Of a DNA stretch of 64,000 nucleotides, positions 1 to 11,721 are shown piece after piece. This DNA comes from Quillaja saponaria (taxonomy: Eukaryota > Streptophyta > Magnoliopsida > Fabales > Quillajaceae). The first letter of the stretch is position 1. The number at the start of each line of letters is the position of its first letter. Location: NCBI GenBank assembly GCA_029379385.1, contig CM055608.1, positions 16,676,350-16,740,349 on the forward strand. Reading direction: 5' to 3'. The notes under the pieces were generated by a model. It was not told where the DNA came from. It saw only the letters and a list, made by a program, of their open reading frames with translations, and made no database searches. Made by a program: the position numbers and the translations under genes.

Positions 1-880
1 TTTTTCCTCCAGGTATCTCATTGGTCGTGCCTTATCTCTTCCTTCTTTGTTTTGCTATGTGCTGGCCATGAGACCTTACTCCTTTGCAGTCGAATTCAAC
101 AACTTGGTGGATTGCTTTTATCCTCTTCGTTAGTAGGTGGTGGGAGCTAAGTTGTGGTCTTTTTTTTTTTTTCTCTATTCAACCAGGCAGTGTTGAAGTT
201 TTTGTGTAGCCTTGCATAGATTAATAAATTAATGCATAATAAGATAATAAAAAGACACACAAATCTTAAGAGTATGGAACACGGTGTTTTATTGACTTCA
301 CCTTGATAATAGTTCTTCGTTCTTTCTGGTTGTACTGGTAAAGATCATCTCTACCTTCAGTGGAGGCAAAATACTCAAGTCTTTCCTCCTCATGTTCTGT
401 TGTAGCATAAAAACTTATAACTTGAAATATTTGATCATAACCATTAAAGATCACGATCACATAAAGTGGACATGAATTATAGCAAAAGTGTGGTTGGAAT
501 TTCTAAGTTATGAAAGAGCACGATTATATTCAAGATGACATTCATATATTCTTATCATATGTGCCTCTAAACGGCTCAAATGTTGAAAAAAAAAAATAGA
601 TAAGCCTTAATTTATTGACAATAATACTCTCTTTAAATTGTACGGGAAAGTTAGAATCACCACATTGGCTATATATAGGAAAATAAGTGCTATTCCCAAC
701 ACCATGCTATACTCCTCTTCAGCTACACAAGTTCTATTTATGGGAATGGGATGGCACATTTGCTTACCAACATAATGGTACTTTTTCCTATTTTTGACTT
801 GGAATTAATTACATATGCGGGAAACTAATATATATACATACTTATACCTTTCAATTATACTATAATATGCATATTAGATG
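1..880. other. Unassigned AT-rich DNA
   Basis: No exon, RNA gene or repeat boundary is recognised here. The only reading frame (266-460, minus) is short, low in complexity and resembles nothing I know. The segment ends where similarity to the long LTR family begins. Confidence 0.4.
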
Positions 881-2139
881 TTTGACAAAATGCTTAGGAG
901 AAATCAAATATACCTCCAAGATCGATGTGCAAATAACTAAAAAAGAGTTAACTTTAATTAAATACTTAAAAACTGAGTAACTCTATATTTTCGTAACTAA
1001 AAGGCTATAACTTAAGAATTGTCAAACTAAGTAACACTTGAAAAATGTAATTGTAACTTTGGAAAGCGTGGTTGAATTAATGACGTGCACGATCGCAAGT
1101 GTGAGTGACAAACGAAATTGATTAAAGGTGAGTGATTAATTATTGTCTTTAGAGGCTAGATTATTATGTATAACTATATGTGTAATTAAATAAATATGCA
1201 AGTGCAACGTTTTAGTGAGTTATTTGAATCATGCTTGTTTGAAATTGTTTGTGGTTGATAAAGGTCAAGAAACTGAGATTTTTTTGAAAAACAATAATTT
1301 TATTTCTAACATTAAGGTCCAGGTGCACCTTGGACATTCTGAATTGAACTTCTAAGATATTTTGATTCTGATTTTGATCAATGTTTTCAAAATTGAGTAC
1401 TCAGTCATAATAGGATGGATTATGTCAAGAGAATTAATCTATTGTGTGGGTGCGTAAATGCCCGATAGGGGGTGATACTGTTGTGCGGGGCTGAGTTACT
1501 CGTTGGCCTTTTGTTTGCTTTGTATGCTGTGAGTGCTCTGATTCATTTGTGATGCTATGACTTATGTTAGTTGTGAATTTATGACGATTACAAATGCGTA
1601 TGTGCATTTTGAATTACATCATGATGTTATGATATACGTTATATACTTGTATTGAGTGATGCTAGTACCATTTGAGTATGATTTTCCACTCACAAAATCT
1701 ATAGGACTCATCCCTCTCGTGAAATTTTTTTTAAGTAACAGGAGTTCAATATATGGCGTCACCGAACTCGTGACCTACCGACAAAGTATGACAAGTTATT
1801 TTCTAGGATCTCATACTTGAAGTTAAGGATGAAAGCTTGTAGTCACACTAGAATTGTAAGGTGTTTAATTTTGTATGATGTATAGTCTAGTTACTTAATT
1901 TTATGTTGTTGTGTGAAATCAGGAACACATGTATTTGTATTTTGGAGGCATATTTTATAAATTTTCAGTAAAATTGTTATTTATTTTGCAAACAAACTTT
2001 TCCAGTGAATTTCTGTTTTATAAATTTTTTTTTTCAATTAGGTCAAGAGTCGTGTTTATTACTTTGTTTTGAAGTCAGGGTTACGGAGGATTGGTTGTCT
2101 AATCCTCCGGCCAATCATGCCTTCGTGAGGAGTGTGACA
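880..2139 (+). mobile_element. 5'-truncated copy of the giant LARD-type LTR
   Basis: The sequence runs parallel to the 3' third of the LTR at 53798-57758. Shared landmarks are the block with GGCTAGATTATTATG, the block with ATGCCCGATAGGGGGTGATA, and a terminal segment around GGTCAAGAGTCGTGTTTATT that ends in GTGTGACA at 2139. The first two thirds of the LTR are missing, and no primer-binding site follows the terminal CA, so this is a relic rather than part of a complete element. The 5' edge near 880 is where visible similarity fades and is approximate. Confidence 0.72.
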
Positions 2140-2234
2140 TTAGATTTGAAAAACGTTGTTGGCGCAAGTTTAGAATTCCAAATCCAAGAGCCTAAAACTG
2201 GTTTGGTAGTTCGTACGCATGAATAATTTTTGTT

Positions 2235-3090
2235 GAATTGGAATGAGAATGTAATATCGTGGAATGAAATTATCATTCAATTCTATTGTTTGGTATTATC
2301 AATGAGTAATAGTCATTTCATTATTATTATTTTGATATGTAGTTTTATAATATAAGAATTATGTTAAAATGAAAAACATGTCCCTATGTAGATAATTCAT
2401 ATAGTAATAAAATATAACTTAATTTGTGAAATATATTAATTAATATATTTCATAGTTTATTCTTTTTTATACATTTCATTTTATTTTTATATGTTTACAT
2501 TTTTTTTAATTATTTGTATTATTTATTTTATATTAATTACTTATATTATTTATTTTCTTTTATTATTTATTGTGATATAAAAGAATTTTTTTATTTAACT
2601 AAATGATCTGAATTACTATTAGATTATTTATATATAGTTTTTTATTTAATTATTTATATAATTTAATCATTTATTTTACATTAATTAATGATTATTTTTA
2701 TTTTTATTATTTAATTCACACAAAAGGTATATTTATCATTTGACTAAAATGAAATGATTTATTATTTAGCTTATTTATTTTAATGTTAATTAAATTACTT
2801 ATTCATTTATTACTATTTATTTCAGTTAGGTATCTTATAATATTTTTATTTTATTTATTAATTCAATTATTTTATTTGATATGGATGATATATTTGTTAT
2901 TTGATTGAATTGAACTGATTTCATTGAAGTAGAAATATGAAATTCCACTCTCTTGAAGGGTTTGACAATTCTTACTTTCATGGAATAAAAAGGTCGGAAT
3001 GGAATAAGCATTCCAAAGCAAAATATGTACTAAATGAAAGAATGATCATTATATGGAATGGAATGGCCATTCATTCGTACTAAACTAACA
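2235..3090. repeat. AT-rich segment, possible MITE-like element
   Basis: Both ends are rich in GGAATG/CATTCC motifs in opposite orientation (GGAATGAGAATG near 2238, GGAATGGAATGG near 3056), around an extremely AT-rich centre at about 2330-2900. The arrangement resembles non-autonomous DNA transposons with GGAATG-type ends. I could not find a convincing target-site duplication or a clean terminal inverted repeat. Confidence 0.3.
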
Positions 3091-3094
3091 CTAA

Positions 3095-3208
3095 AGGGGT
3101 GGCCTAATGATAACTAAAGTGTGCTCACTTCACTGACTTTCAAAATTCGAATCTTCTTGGAGAAAATTGTGGGAAGTAAATCCCCATAATGTCCTCCAAC
3201 TGATGATT
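3095..3208 (+). repeat. tRNA-like, SINE-like segment
   Basis: A possible RNA polymerase III A box (GTGGCCTAATGATAAC, near 3100) is followed about 40 bp later by a possible B box (AATTCGAATCTTC, near 3146), the layout of tRNA-derived SINE heads. No poly-A tail or duplication was found, so this may be chance or an old relic. Confidence 0.3.
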
Positions 3209-3669
3209 TCATGATAACCTTATAAACTCACTTTCATCCACCTGATCATTCTCCCCTAAAATTTTTAAACGAGATCCTCCCGAATTGATACCATCAGCGA
3301 TACCATCAATATTTTCCTTTTCACCAACCCGCTGACGTTCTATTCTGATTTGTTTCCTTAAGGAATTTTGTTTAGTGCCTTCTTTGTCTCGTGGAATTAC
3401 CTTCATATCCTTTTCTCTAACTGGTCGTCGACCTTTCCGAACCACCATCCATTCTGCATACAGTGACTTCTTCCCTTTTTCTGGTACTTTCTCTGTAGTT
3501 CATCTTGGATCTATGTCTTCCATTAGAATTTCTTCTTTTATAGCTTGATCGGGTTTATTATGTCTTGTACTATTGGAATTGGGGCACAATTCTTTTGTGA
3601 GTCCATACTGTCCACAGTTGAAGCATGTTAGATACAACCCTTCAATTCTTTTGTCTAAAAGAACACAAA
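3209..3669 (-). pseudogene. LINE (non-LTR retrotransposon) ORF1 relic with zinc knuckle
   Basis: Two minus-strand frames read as the middle of a plant LINE ORF1 protein. The upstream frame has a zinc-knuckle core, CFNCGQYGLTKELC, in which the usual histidine is replaced by threonine. The downstream frame starts with WMVVRKGRR, the conserved step after the knuckle in plant LINE ORF1 proteins, followed by a basic, polar tail. The frames are out of register around 3450-3500, and the N-terminal part is cut at 3669-3670, where the solo LTR begins. The rest of ORF1 and all of the endonuclease and RT ORF are absent. The family call rests on motif pattern only. Confidence 0.62.
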
Positions 3670-6600
3670 TGTTATAACTCGATATTAAAACATGAAATTT
3701 GAAAATTTTGGTATAATTATTAAGCATAAGAAAATAAAAATAAATGCAAGTATTCGAAGTAAATAAATATTATAGCAATATATATAGATACATAAATTAA
3801 ATATGTATACAATTAAATTAAAACTTGGATGACTTGGACTTTGATTACATTTTATGTAATTTTATTTATAATAGACACAACAGATTAATAAATACTTAAT
3901 ATATGTGTATATATAAACAAGTTTTAAGAAAATTTATCACCACACATTTTCTAAACTTTTTGACTTTGACCCTATCATTTTAAAACCTTGTCTCGTTTCA
4001 TTCATTATTTATTTATGTATTCTTTCTTGGTCCATTTTCATGTTCTGGCCGCTTTTTCCCCCGTAAGTCCACCATCTTTGCTTTCCTTTATTTCTTTTTG
4101 CCTTCCCCTATTCTATTTATCTTTCATTCCTTCAAGAAAACTCCATTTCCTTCTCCTTTCTTGAAGCTGTTGAGGTCTACACTTGCAATTGCTTCCTCTT
4201 CACTTCATGTATAAAGGTCCTCCTTCTTGGATAGCCATAACTCTTCCTCTTAGCAGTTATAGCAACTTTAAGTCAGCCTCTTTCTTTGTTAGTGTTTTCA
4301 GCCTTGTTTTCCTTGTGAGTTTCTAAATCAGTCACTTCCTTAACTTCCTTTTCCCTCTTAACCCTTTGGATATTTTTCTTTGCTTTGTCAATATAGGATA
4401 GACAATTAGTTCTAGATTCTTTTTTTTTTTTTTTTTTCTTCAATGCTCGTGACTGGCTTAGCATGGTTCTGATTCTTGCTAGTCTGACAGTGGATATATA
4501 TTCATGAGACTAATATCCCACCCAATTTGAATTGAAATTTGTTTTCAATTGTCATCAATACTTAGTCCCAAGGAGGGATGCTAATATTATAGAATGCAAA
4601 GATGAGTCAGTTTTCAGTCACTGGTGTATTTTCTTCTTTGGAAGTAGTTTGACTTATAGAAAATTGGTCTATCCTTGATTCCCTTTTAACAAGATGACAT
4701 ATTTTGTTTTATGCTGGGGAATGGGAAGTTTAGTCAACCTTAAGCATCAAATGCTGAGGCAGAGGCGGCCACTATCAACTCCCACTTATTAATTGTAGAA
4801 AATTTCCCATATTAGACTACCTCAAGCATCATCTCATGTTATATATGTTGCAAAAGTTTTAAAAAAAATAAAATTGATTGTAACATAATGAGTAAAACTT
4901 GATATTTTCAAATTTTTGTCACTAGGGATTATTTGAATGAGAATTAGGTGTAGGTTTTGATTTGGTTATGAATAAAACTTAGAAAACAAGGTATATTTGA
5001 TATTTTAAGTAACTATTGGTAGAGGGAAAACATGGGATTTTGGTTATACCAATGATGGAAGTGTATAATTAAGCCTTTGGGTTTATTACAAATAATAAAT
5101 ATAACTTTGAATTCAATGCTTAAAATATGAATGGTGTGTAAGATGAAAAACTTGTGTTGATTTTAGAAGTATGTCTATATATGTACATGCATACACAAGC
5201 TATGAAGTAAGTTGCCCTTAAGATGGTTGTTGAAAGATTTAAAAGAAACTAAGTGTGGTAAAATGAATAGAACTTGAATAAAACTTATTATATTTAAATC
5301 TTGGTGGTTAAGCATTATTGAAATTTGAATAAAAGTTCAAGAGCAATGAGTAAAGAGTAAGTGGTTATTGAAAAGGGCAAGCATGGTTTAGATTTTATGG
5401 TGCATAGAAATTGGGTATTTTGGGTATTTTATATACTAAATTAGTTTAGGTGTTGTAAAGAGAAAGTGTAGCTTATGGTCTTAGGATAACATCTAAAAAG
5501 TTTTGTAACCTAGTTCAAGGTATATTAATCGTTAGAGTTATTGGACTACAGCTGGGTTCATGCAGGATTGTAGGTGAGGTTCAATCAATCTGGAAGACTT
5601 TGTCTGAGGTTGTGGTTTAAATTAGCTTAGTACCTTTGAATAAGAATTGTTTCTAAAATATTAAGGAACAATTATGAGGCTTTTCAGGCTTAATTTTATG
5701 TTATTTGTATTTTGAAGGTGTTGGAAGTCATTGTTGGAATTTTCAGGTCCTGTTTGTACCTGTTTTGGTGTAACTGGTTTTGGAGGATCTTAAAGGATGA
5801 ATTAAGAGTAGGATTCTAAAGATGAATTGTTCCTAACATCTTGATAAACTATACTTTAGAATTCTATAAGCACTGGAATTTGGTTTTGCCAACCATAAAT
5901 TATTTGTGTACCCTGTTTATGTTCATGTGAGGTTTTAAGTGGGTTCAAGGCTAATTTTAGGAGAAGTTTCTAAATAGAAAAGATAGATAACTTCATGGAG
6001 ATAATGTTTGGACTTGGTTTTATTGAATTTGATTAAGTATATAAGTTGGAATTAAGCATATTTCCAAGGTAGGTATGAAAACATCTAAAAGGGGTAACTT
6101 TTAAATAAATACTTGAAACTTGGTATCTATAAATTTTCGTAATAAGAGGATTATAACCTATGAATTGACAAACAAAGCAATACTTGAAAATTTTAATTGC
6201 AGCTCCTGAACGTGTTGTTGAGCTATCAACCAGTTTGAATGCAAGAGGAAATAACTAGCAAGATTGGTAAACTTGTCAGTGGATAACTTATTCTTTGGTT
6301 GCTAGATTAATATGGGTAATTGTTTATGTGTGATTGAATAAATATGTTTATATATAGAAGTATATAAGGATGTGTAATGTTTAATTTGAGTATTTGAATT
6401 TATGCTTGACATGTTACTTTGTTTGTGTTTGATAAGGGCTAATAAAAATGTTTTCTTTCTGAAATGATTTTTACTTCCGAAATAGAATGTGGGTGCATAT
6501 AGGATATTCTGATTTGATATGTGATTTTAAAATGTCTGAGTACTCAGCCCTGGTGGGACAGATATGTACGAAGAATATATTTGGTGTGCGGGCACAAAAA

Positions 6601-7384
6601 CTGCTAATGGGAGGATATGTGTTGTGTGGATGTTGAGTTACTCTATTGGCCCTTTATGTAGTTTGAGTGTTTTGATTATTTTTTTATATAATAAATTGCA
6701 TGATATATGCTTATTTATTTTTATGGTTTCGATATTTACGTACATATGAGATTTTAATTATTTTAGATTTCATGTTATTCTGAAATTACCTTATCTATGT
6801 ATTCTATTTGTGTATTGAGTGATCCTAGTACCCTTTGGGTACTTTTTTTTTCCACTCGCTGAGTCCATGGGACTCATCACTCTCTTGTTGATTTTTTTTT
6901 TAGTAACAAAATCTCTGCCAGTGTCAATGACCGATACTGGGCTTGTCGAATAATTGGTGGTAAGGTATATATTCGAGATCGCTTCTTTAAAGTCAAAAAA
7001 TAGAAGTTTGTAGACACATCAAGGCTTTAGGTGTCTGATTTTGTATTGTGTAATAGTTCAGTTCATTTGTTGTTGTGGTATAAAACAGAGCAGAGCTCTT
7101 TTTGTTTATTACTATTGTTGGTAACTAGTTGAATGTAATCAGGTGTTCTATGTTTGTATTTTAGACATGTTCCAGTTTATATGGAACCTTTGCCAAAAAT
7201 TTTAGTAAATTGTTATGTATTTTAGTAAATAAATATTTGTAATTAACTTGTGTTTTCTAAAATTTACTGCTATGTTTTGGTTTGGTCAAGAGTTGTACTT
7301 GTTTTCTTTACTTTGAAGTCAAGGTTACGAAGATTTGGTTATCTATTCCTTTGGCCAGTCATGCCTTCGTATAAGGGTATGACA
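3670..7384 (+). mobile_element. Complete solo LTR (3.7 kb) of the LARD-type family, with 5-bp target-site duplication
   Basis: It starts TGTTATAACTCGATATTAAA, aligning with the 5' LTR start TGATATAACCCAACATCGTA at 53798, and ends GTATGACA at 7384, aligning with ATATGACA at 57758. Internal blocks at 5480-5660, 6100-6200, 6270-6420 and 6830-7380 follow the 55730-57758 order of the same LTR. The direct repeat ACAAA lies immediately outside both ends (3665-3669 and 7385-7389). No PBS, interior or second LTR follows. This is what remains after recombination between two LTRs. Many substitutions relative to the copy at 53.8 kb suggest an old insertion. No coding capacity is seen in its 3.7 kb. Confidence 0.88.
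4421..4438 (+). repeat. Poly-T tract inside the solo LTR
   Basis: An uninterrupted run of about 18 T lies inside the solo LTR and is not obvious at the equivalent position of the copy at 53.8 kb. Confidence 0.8.
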
Positions 7385-7389
7385 ACAAA

Positions 7390-9040
7390 CTAAATTGTTT
7401 ATTTGGGCTTGGGACTTGGGACTTGGATTTGGGAGGGTCCATATATTACTTAGGTTATATATAATGACTATTTAAAGTAATTTTTCTTTAAAAAAATAAA
7501 AATTTGCCCAAGCTTCAGGCCTGGGCTATTACACCCTGCGGATCCACTCCTACTTGTTGGGTTTATAGTTAATTCATCATCGTTAATAGTTTTGTTGTTG
7601 TATGAGTTTATTCTTATTTTTATTGAGTTTTAAAAATTTGATCATTCATAATTGGATATTTATTTTTTGGAGAAAATCTTGTTAGAATTACCATAGTTAA
7701 CAACAATGTTGTTAGTCTTAATGCATCATGGTTTAACCCTAGTTAGCAAGGGTGATATTGCTAGCCCCGTGCTTGACCAAGAACATGGATTGGATTATCA
7801 TGAATATGGATATTGATTTGAATTTAGATGTCGAATAGTTAGCAGGACTGATGCTGACCTATGAGTTTTATGCCCATTGGTTCGTTTAGAATTGGATTTC
7901 CATGAATATGGACATTGATTTGGATTTGAGTATCTAGTCAATAGTGTTGATGTTGACATTTAGGATTTTTGCCCATTGATTTGTTTGAGATCCTCTCATA
8001 AGGTTTTCATATAGTTAATTTGGTGTCAAGCATATTTTCAATATTGTTCTTATCTAAAAGTATTGTCAAATAAATTGTATGATTAAATGTTCCTACCATT
8101 GGTTCTTTTTAGATCCTCTCATAAGTTTTTCCATTTAGTTAATTTGATGTCAAGCATATTTTCAATATTGTTCTTATCTAGAAGTATTTTCAAATAATTA
8201 CTATGATTAAATGTTCCTATAAACTCCATTTAAGAAAGACGATTATCCTTGAACTTGACATTAAGCTGACAGACTAAGTAGCATATCATGTCCTAGATGA
8301 GCTATTTTTATTGTAAATATAGGTGTTTTAGTTTGTTCTATTTCCCTTATGATATATATTATTTGCTTAATAAGTTTAAAGCTCACTTTGTAAATTTGTG
8401 GATACTTTTCAGATTTGTGTTCTCATCCTAATTATGGGTATGAAATCTTCACAATTCACTAAGAAAAACGTGCATTTACCTAGCGGATTAATAGTGATTG
8501 AATCCTTTGGGTTTTATTAGTGGTCTTGTTCTTGTACCCCTTGGTTTGATTTTGTGTAATAATGCATTTTTGTTGAAATGTTATTTCTTATGGAAGGATA
8601 TAAATTTATCTTCGTATTCAGACTTTTGCTTGTACATAGAACATGCACACTCTTTGAAAATATCCCATCATGCTAGTGATGCTGAGAATGAACATAGAAC
8701 ATGCCTCATCTTCCATGACAGTATAAAGAATCATAGTTTTGAGGAAGGAACATAATCTTGAAATTTTATTGAATTTTTCTTTTTCTAGGATTATTGTTTT
8801 AACAAATCCCATCTCAACACTTTCTATGTCAAGGTATTCAAACGAAGCACAGAATGTCAATTTTGGAATATTTATTATATCCTAATATTCATAGGTGATA
8901 TAAACGTTGAAGGAAAATTGTTCTAATTTTTTCATGAGTTTGAAATAATGAGCATTGTCTATGCTACTTGTGATTTTGAAAGATAATTATGTTGGGAGAA
9001 TCATCTTGGATTTTTCATAAAGACTAATTCTTTTGACTTT
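7390..9040. other. Unassigned DNA with two sets of tandem duplications
   Basis: No gene is recognised. A unit of about 95 bp containing TCATGAATATGGATATTGAT is present twice (about 7787-7880 and 7884-7980). A second unit of about 109 bp starting AGATCCTCTCATAAG is present twice (7988-8095 and 8111-8219). Open frames on both strands at 8498-8860 overlap each other and resemble nothing known. Confidence 0.6.
7988..8219 (+). repeat. Tandem duplication, two units of about 109 bp
   Basis: The unit runs from AGATCCTCTCATAAG to GATTAAATGTTCCTA. The copies occupy 7988-8095 and 8111-8219, differ at only a few positions and are separated by about 15 bp. No coding role is apparent. Confidence 0.85.
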
Positions 9041-10762
9041 CTAAAAAATGGAATCATCGTCTTGTTGACTTCTCAGTAATTCTGAGAGTTCAAGAATTGT
9101 ATTAATTTGATCAAAATTTACTTTTTTATCCCAGTTTACATTCTTAAGAACTTTTTTAGTTAAAATTTTAAATTTTTTGCAGATATTGGCCTGGTTAACC
9201 AATTCTTCTAATAGTTTTCCCATATATTTTATGAATTTATTTAGAATCTTTTTCTTCCCAAAATAATTGTTTATTCTTTTTGAGCTTTTCTAGTAAAGGT
9301 TTTTCTTTTTTGGATAAATCCTTTATAAAATTTCTTCGATAGTTTAATATTCTTAAAAAAATTTGTAGTTGCTTTTTATTTACAATTTTATTAGGAAAAT
9401 TTCAAGAATATGTTCTTGCAATTGAATTCCTTTTGGAGTTAATTTTAATCCTATGAATTCTATTTCTTGTTTTTTCTATTTCTATTTTCTTAGGACTCAA
9501 GATAATTCCATGATTTATGAAAATATCTTGAACTTGTTCTAAATGACTTTTATGTTCCTTTTCTGTTTTACAAAAGACTAAAACATCATTTATATATACA
9601 ATACAAAAATCTGTAACGTTTTTTAAAATATTATCTATCCAATTTTGAAATATTTGTGGAGCATTATATAAACCGAATGGCATAACGGTCCATTGATAAT
9701 ATCCATATAGAGCACTAAAATTAGTCAATAGTTTTGACTTTTCAGTTAGTTTTAATTGCTAGAAACCTGACTTACAATCAAATTACTAAAATATTTAGCA
9801 TGTCTTGTTTGATTAACAATGACATCTTTTCTTGGTATGAAATAACCCTCAAATTCAAGATTTTGGTTTAATCTTTTATAATTGATGACCATTCTAACTT
9901 TTTCTTTTTTTATTTTAAGATGATTTCTTACCATAAAGGCTGGACTAGAATGAGTACTAGCAGTTGATTCTATTAATCCTTTTTCTAATAATTCTTTAAT
10001 TTGAATTTTGAATTTGTCTATATCTTGCTTAATATAGACCATTGATTTAACCTTAATTATTTTATTAAGATCTGATAACTTTAGACTACAATATCTAAGA
10101 CTCTTTTCCCATAGTTTTAAGGAATTTTCACTAAAATTTGGTTTTAATTGTTTATACAAAGACTCTTTTCCCATAGTTTTAAGGAATTTTTACTAAAATT
10201 TGGTTCTAATTGTTTATACAACCAATGTGAAGTGTCTAAAATTTGGATTTTTTTTTTTTTTTTTTTTTTAAGGTTTGAATCCGTTATCACACCTATACTT
10301 ATGTTCTGCAAGTATAGGTCTGGACGTCTTTTGACCATTTAAGATTAATTTCAAGAAATTATTATCTAATTTTAAAGGAAAATATTTTTGTAAAAAATTA
10401 TTTCCTAACAGCGTATCTCCATGTATTAATGGAAAACATTAAATTTTCTGAATAAGAAATTTTTTATTTCCTAACCAAATTGGTATATTTTTAGCTTTGT
10501 ATTCAATGACAGTTTCTCAGCCATCTATTCCTTTAGCTAAAATAAGATGCTTCATTAATACCCATTTTTCTATAGATAAGATATTTATTCTACATGTACT
10601 TGTAGTAGTATCTGTATCCATTAAAACATCTAATTGATATGATTTATATCTTGAAAAATTAAAATTTCCTAAAATGTAAATATAGTTCTTTTTATTTTGA
10701 TGTAACATAAGTATAATGCTTTTTTGAAAAACTTCAGCATAATTTTTAATTTTTTGTACCAT
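9041..10762 (-). pseudogene. Endogenous caulimovirid (pararetrovirus) pol fragment: protease, reverse transcriptase, part of RNase H
   Basis: Read on the minus strand, the domain order is that of a plant pararetrovirus polymerase. A retropepsin-like segment (10762-10517) holds LDVLMDTDTTTSTC, with DTD where D-T/S-G is expected. The RT fingers lie at 10174-9752 (SSPAFMV, RMVINYKRLN). The RT palm is at 9728-9402 (YQWTVMPFGLYNAPQIFQ, then YIND at the catalytic Y-x-D-D position). Past 9400 a thumb/connection segment (FLRILNYRRNFIKDLSKKEK) is recognisable, and then the signal decays to about 9041. Several stops and frameshifts separate the blocks, a 62-bp tandem duplication interrupts the segment before the fingers, and a T tract lies at about 10249-10270. 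There is no coat or movement protein region. Both catalytic motifs are altered, so this is a dead relic. Caulimoviridae is favoured over Ty3/gypsy by the RT wording and the lack of LTRs; the genus is not assigned. Confidence 0.78.
10099..10221 (+). repeat. 62-bp tandem duplication inside the viral relic
   Basis: The unit starting GACTCTTTTCCCATAG occurs at 10099-10160 and again at 10161-10221, with two substitutions and one missing base. It duplicates coding sequence of the pol relic, so it arose after or at integration. Confidence 0.9.
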
Positions 10763-10991
10763 AACAAAACTAGCATTAATTATAAGGTTCCGATTGGAAC
10801 AAATTCATCATAAAATTAAATGACTTTATGACGTGTCCAAGTTGACAAGGTGGTGAAATAACTTGATTCAAAGAGAACCTAAGTGGACTGATTTGAAAAC
10901 ATTTTGTATTATTTATTATACATATAGGGTGGAGAGTCGAGACCTTTAATTGCCAGTTCACAAAGTCACTACATAATTCACAGTGCTAGAA
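10763..10991 (+). promoter_or_regulatory. MED27 upstream region, squeezed between viral relic and start codon
   Basis: Only about 230 bp separate the end of recognisable viral sequence from the MED27 ATG at 10992. Any core promoter and 5' UTR must lie here or inside the viral relic. No clear TATA box was identified, which is common for housekeeping plant genes. Confidence 0.35.
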
Positions 10992-11721
10992 ATGCAACAA
11001 GAACCTCAGTCCACGTCGATTGGCGTTATGCCAAATTCGAATCCTCCCTCATCAGGTGGTCACATGGCAGAAGCACAGCCGAAGCAGGTGGTTGCACTAG
11101 CCTTGGAAAGACTGGGTCAAGCATCTCGACACCTTGCAGACGTCAGGATTGGAGCCGACCTCCTTCTCGAAGCTCTCTTCGTTGCAGCTCAGCCTAACCA
11201 AAGCACCATGCCTGAGCATTTGTTCCGTAAAGAAGATGCTTCTATGCGTCAACATGTGGAAGACATTCGTTCAATTGGTAATGCATTATTATTCACCACC
11301 CTCGATTTAAAAAAATAATATTTCTACTTTTCATCGGATTAGGGTTTGATATCATGTTTGATTCCTACGTTTTATGTATTCGTAATAATTGCAATTTGTA
11401 ATTTACATTTGGATATCTGATTTCGGTTACGCTAGGAAGACAGCTACAAGACTCTGGCCTTCTTAATGAATTGCTTAGTAATTCTTGGGGCTTGCATATG
11501 CCGGTGGTTTGTCCATATGGTGCTGAGGTTGCTATGCTTGGAAACGTCAACTTGCTTGAGAAGCTGGTACATCTGCTGTAGACCGGACCAAGTTGGTTTT
11601 GTTTGTTCCATATCATCTGTTTCAGAAATTTAGAAGCTTTTATCCTTATATGTTTAGTTGTGGCATAAGTTTTAGCGGCATGAAAATTGTAATTCTGTTG
11701 AACTTTGGTGATATTCATAAG

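Noticed and set aside
7385..7480. Continuation of the LINE ORF1 relic beyond the solo LTR
   Set aside because: The complement of this stretch does not read as LINE ORF1 in any frame, so the relic was probably already truncated or has diverged beyond recognition.
8498..8860. Two overlapping open frames of about 80 codons on opposite strands
   Set aside because: No recognisable domain, no splice context and mutual overlap; chance frames are the better explanation.
11365..11718. 117-aa minus-strand frame
   Set aside because: It is the antisense shadow of MED27 exon 2 and its flanking intron.
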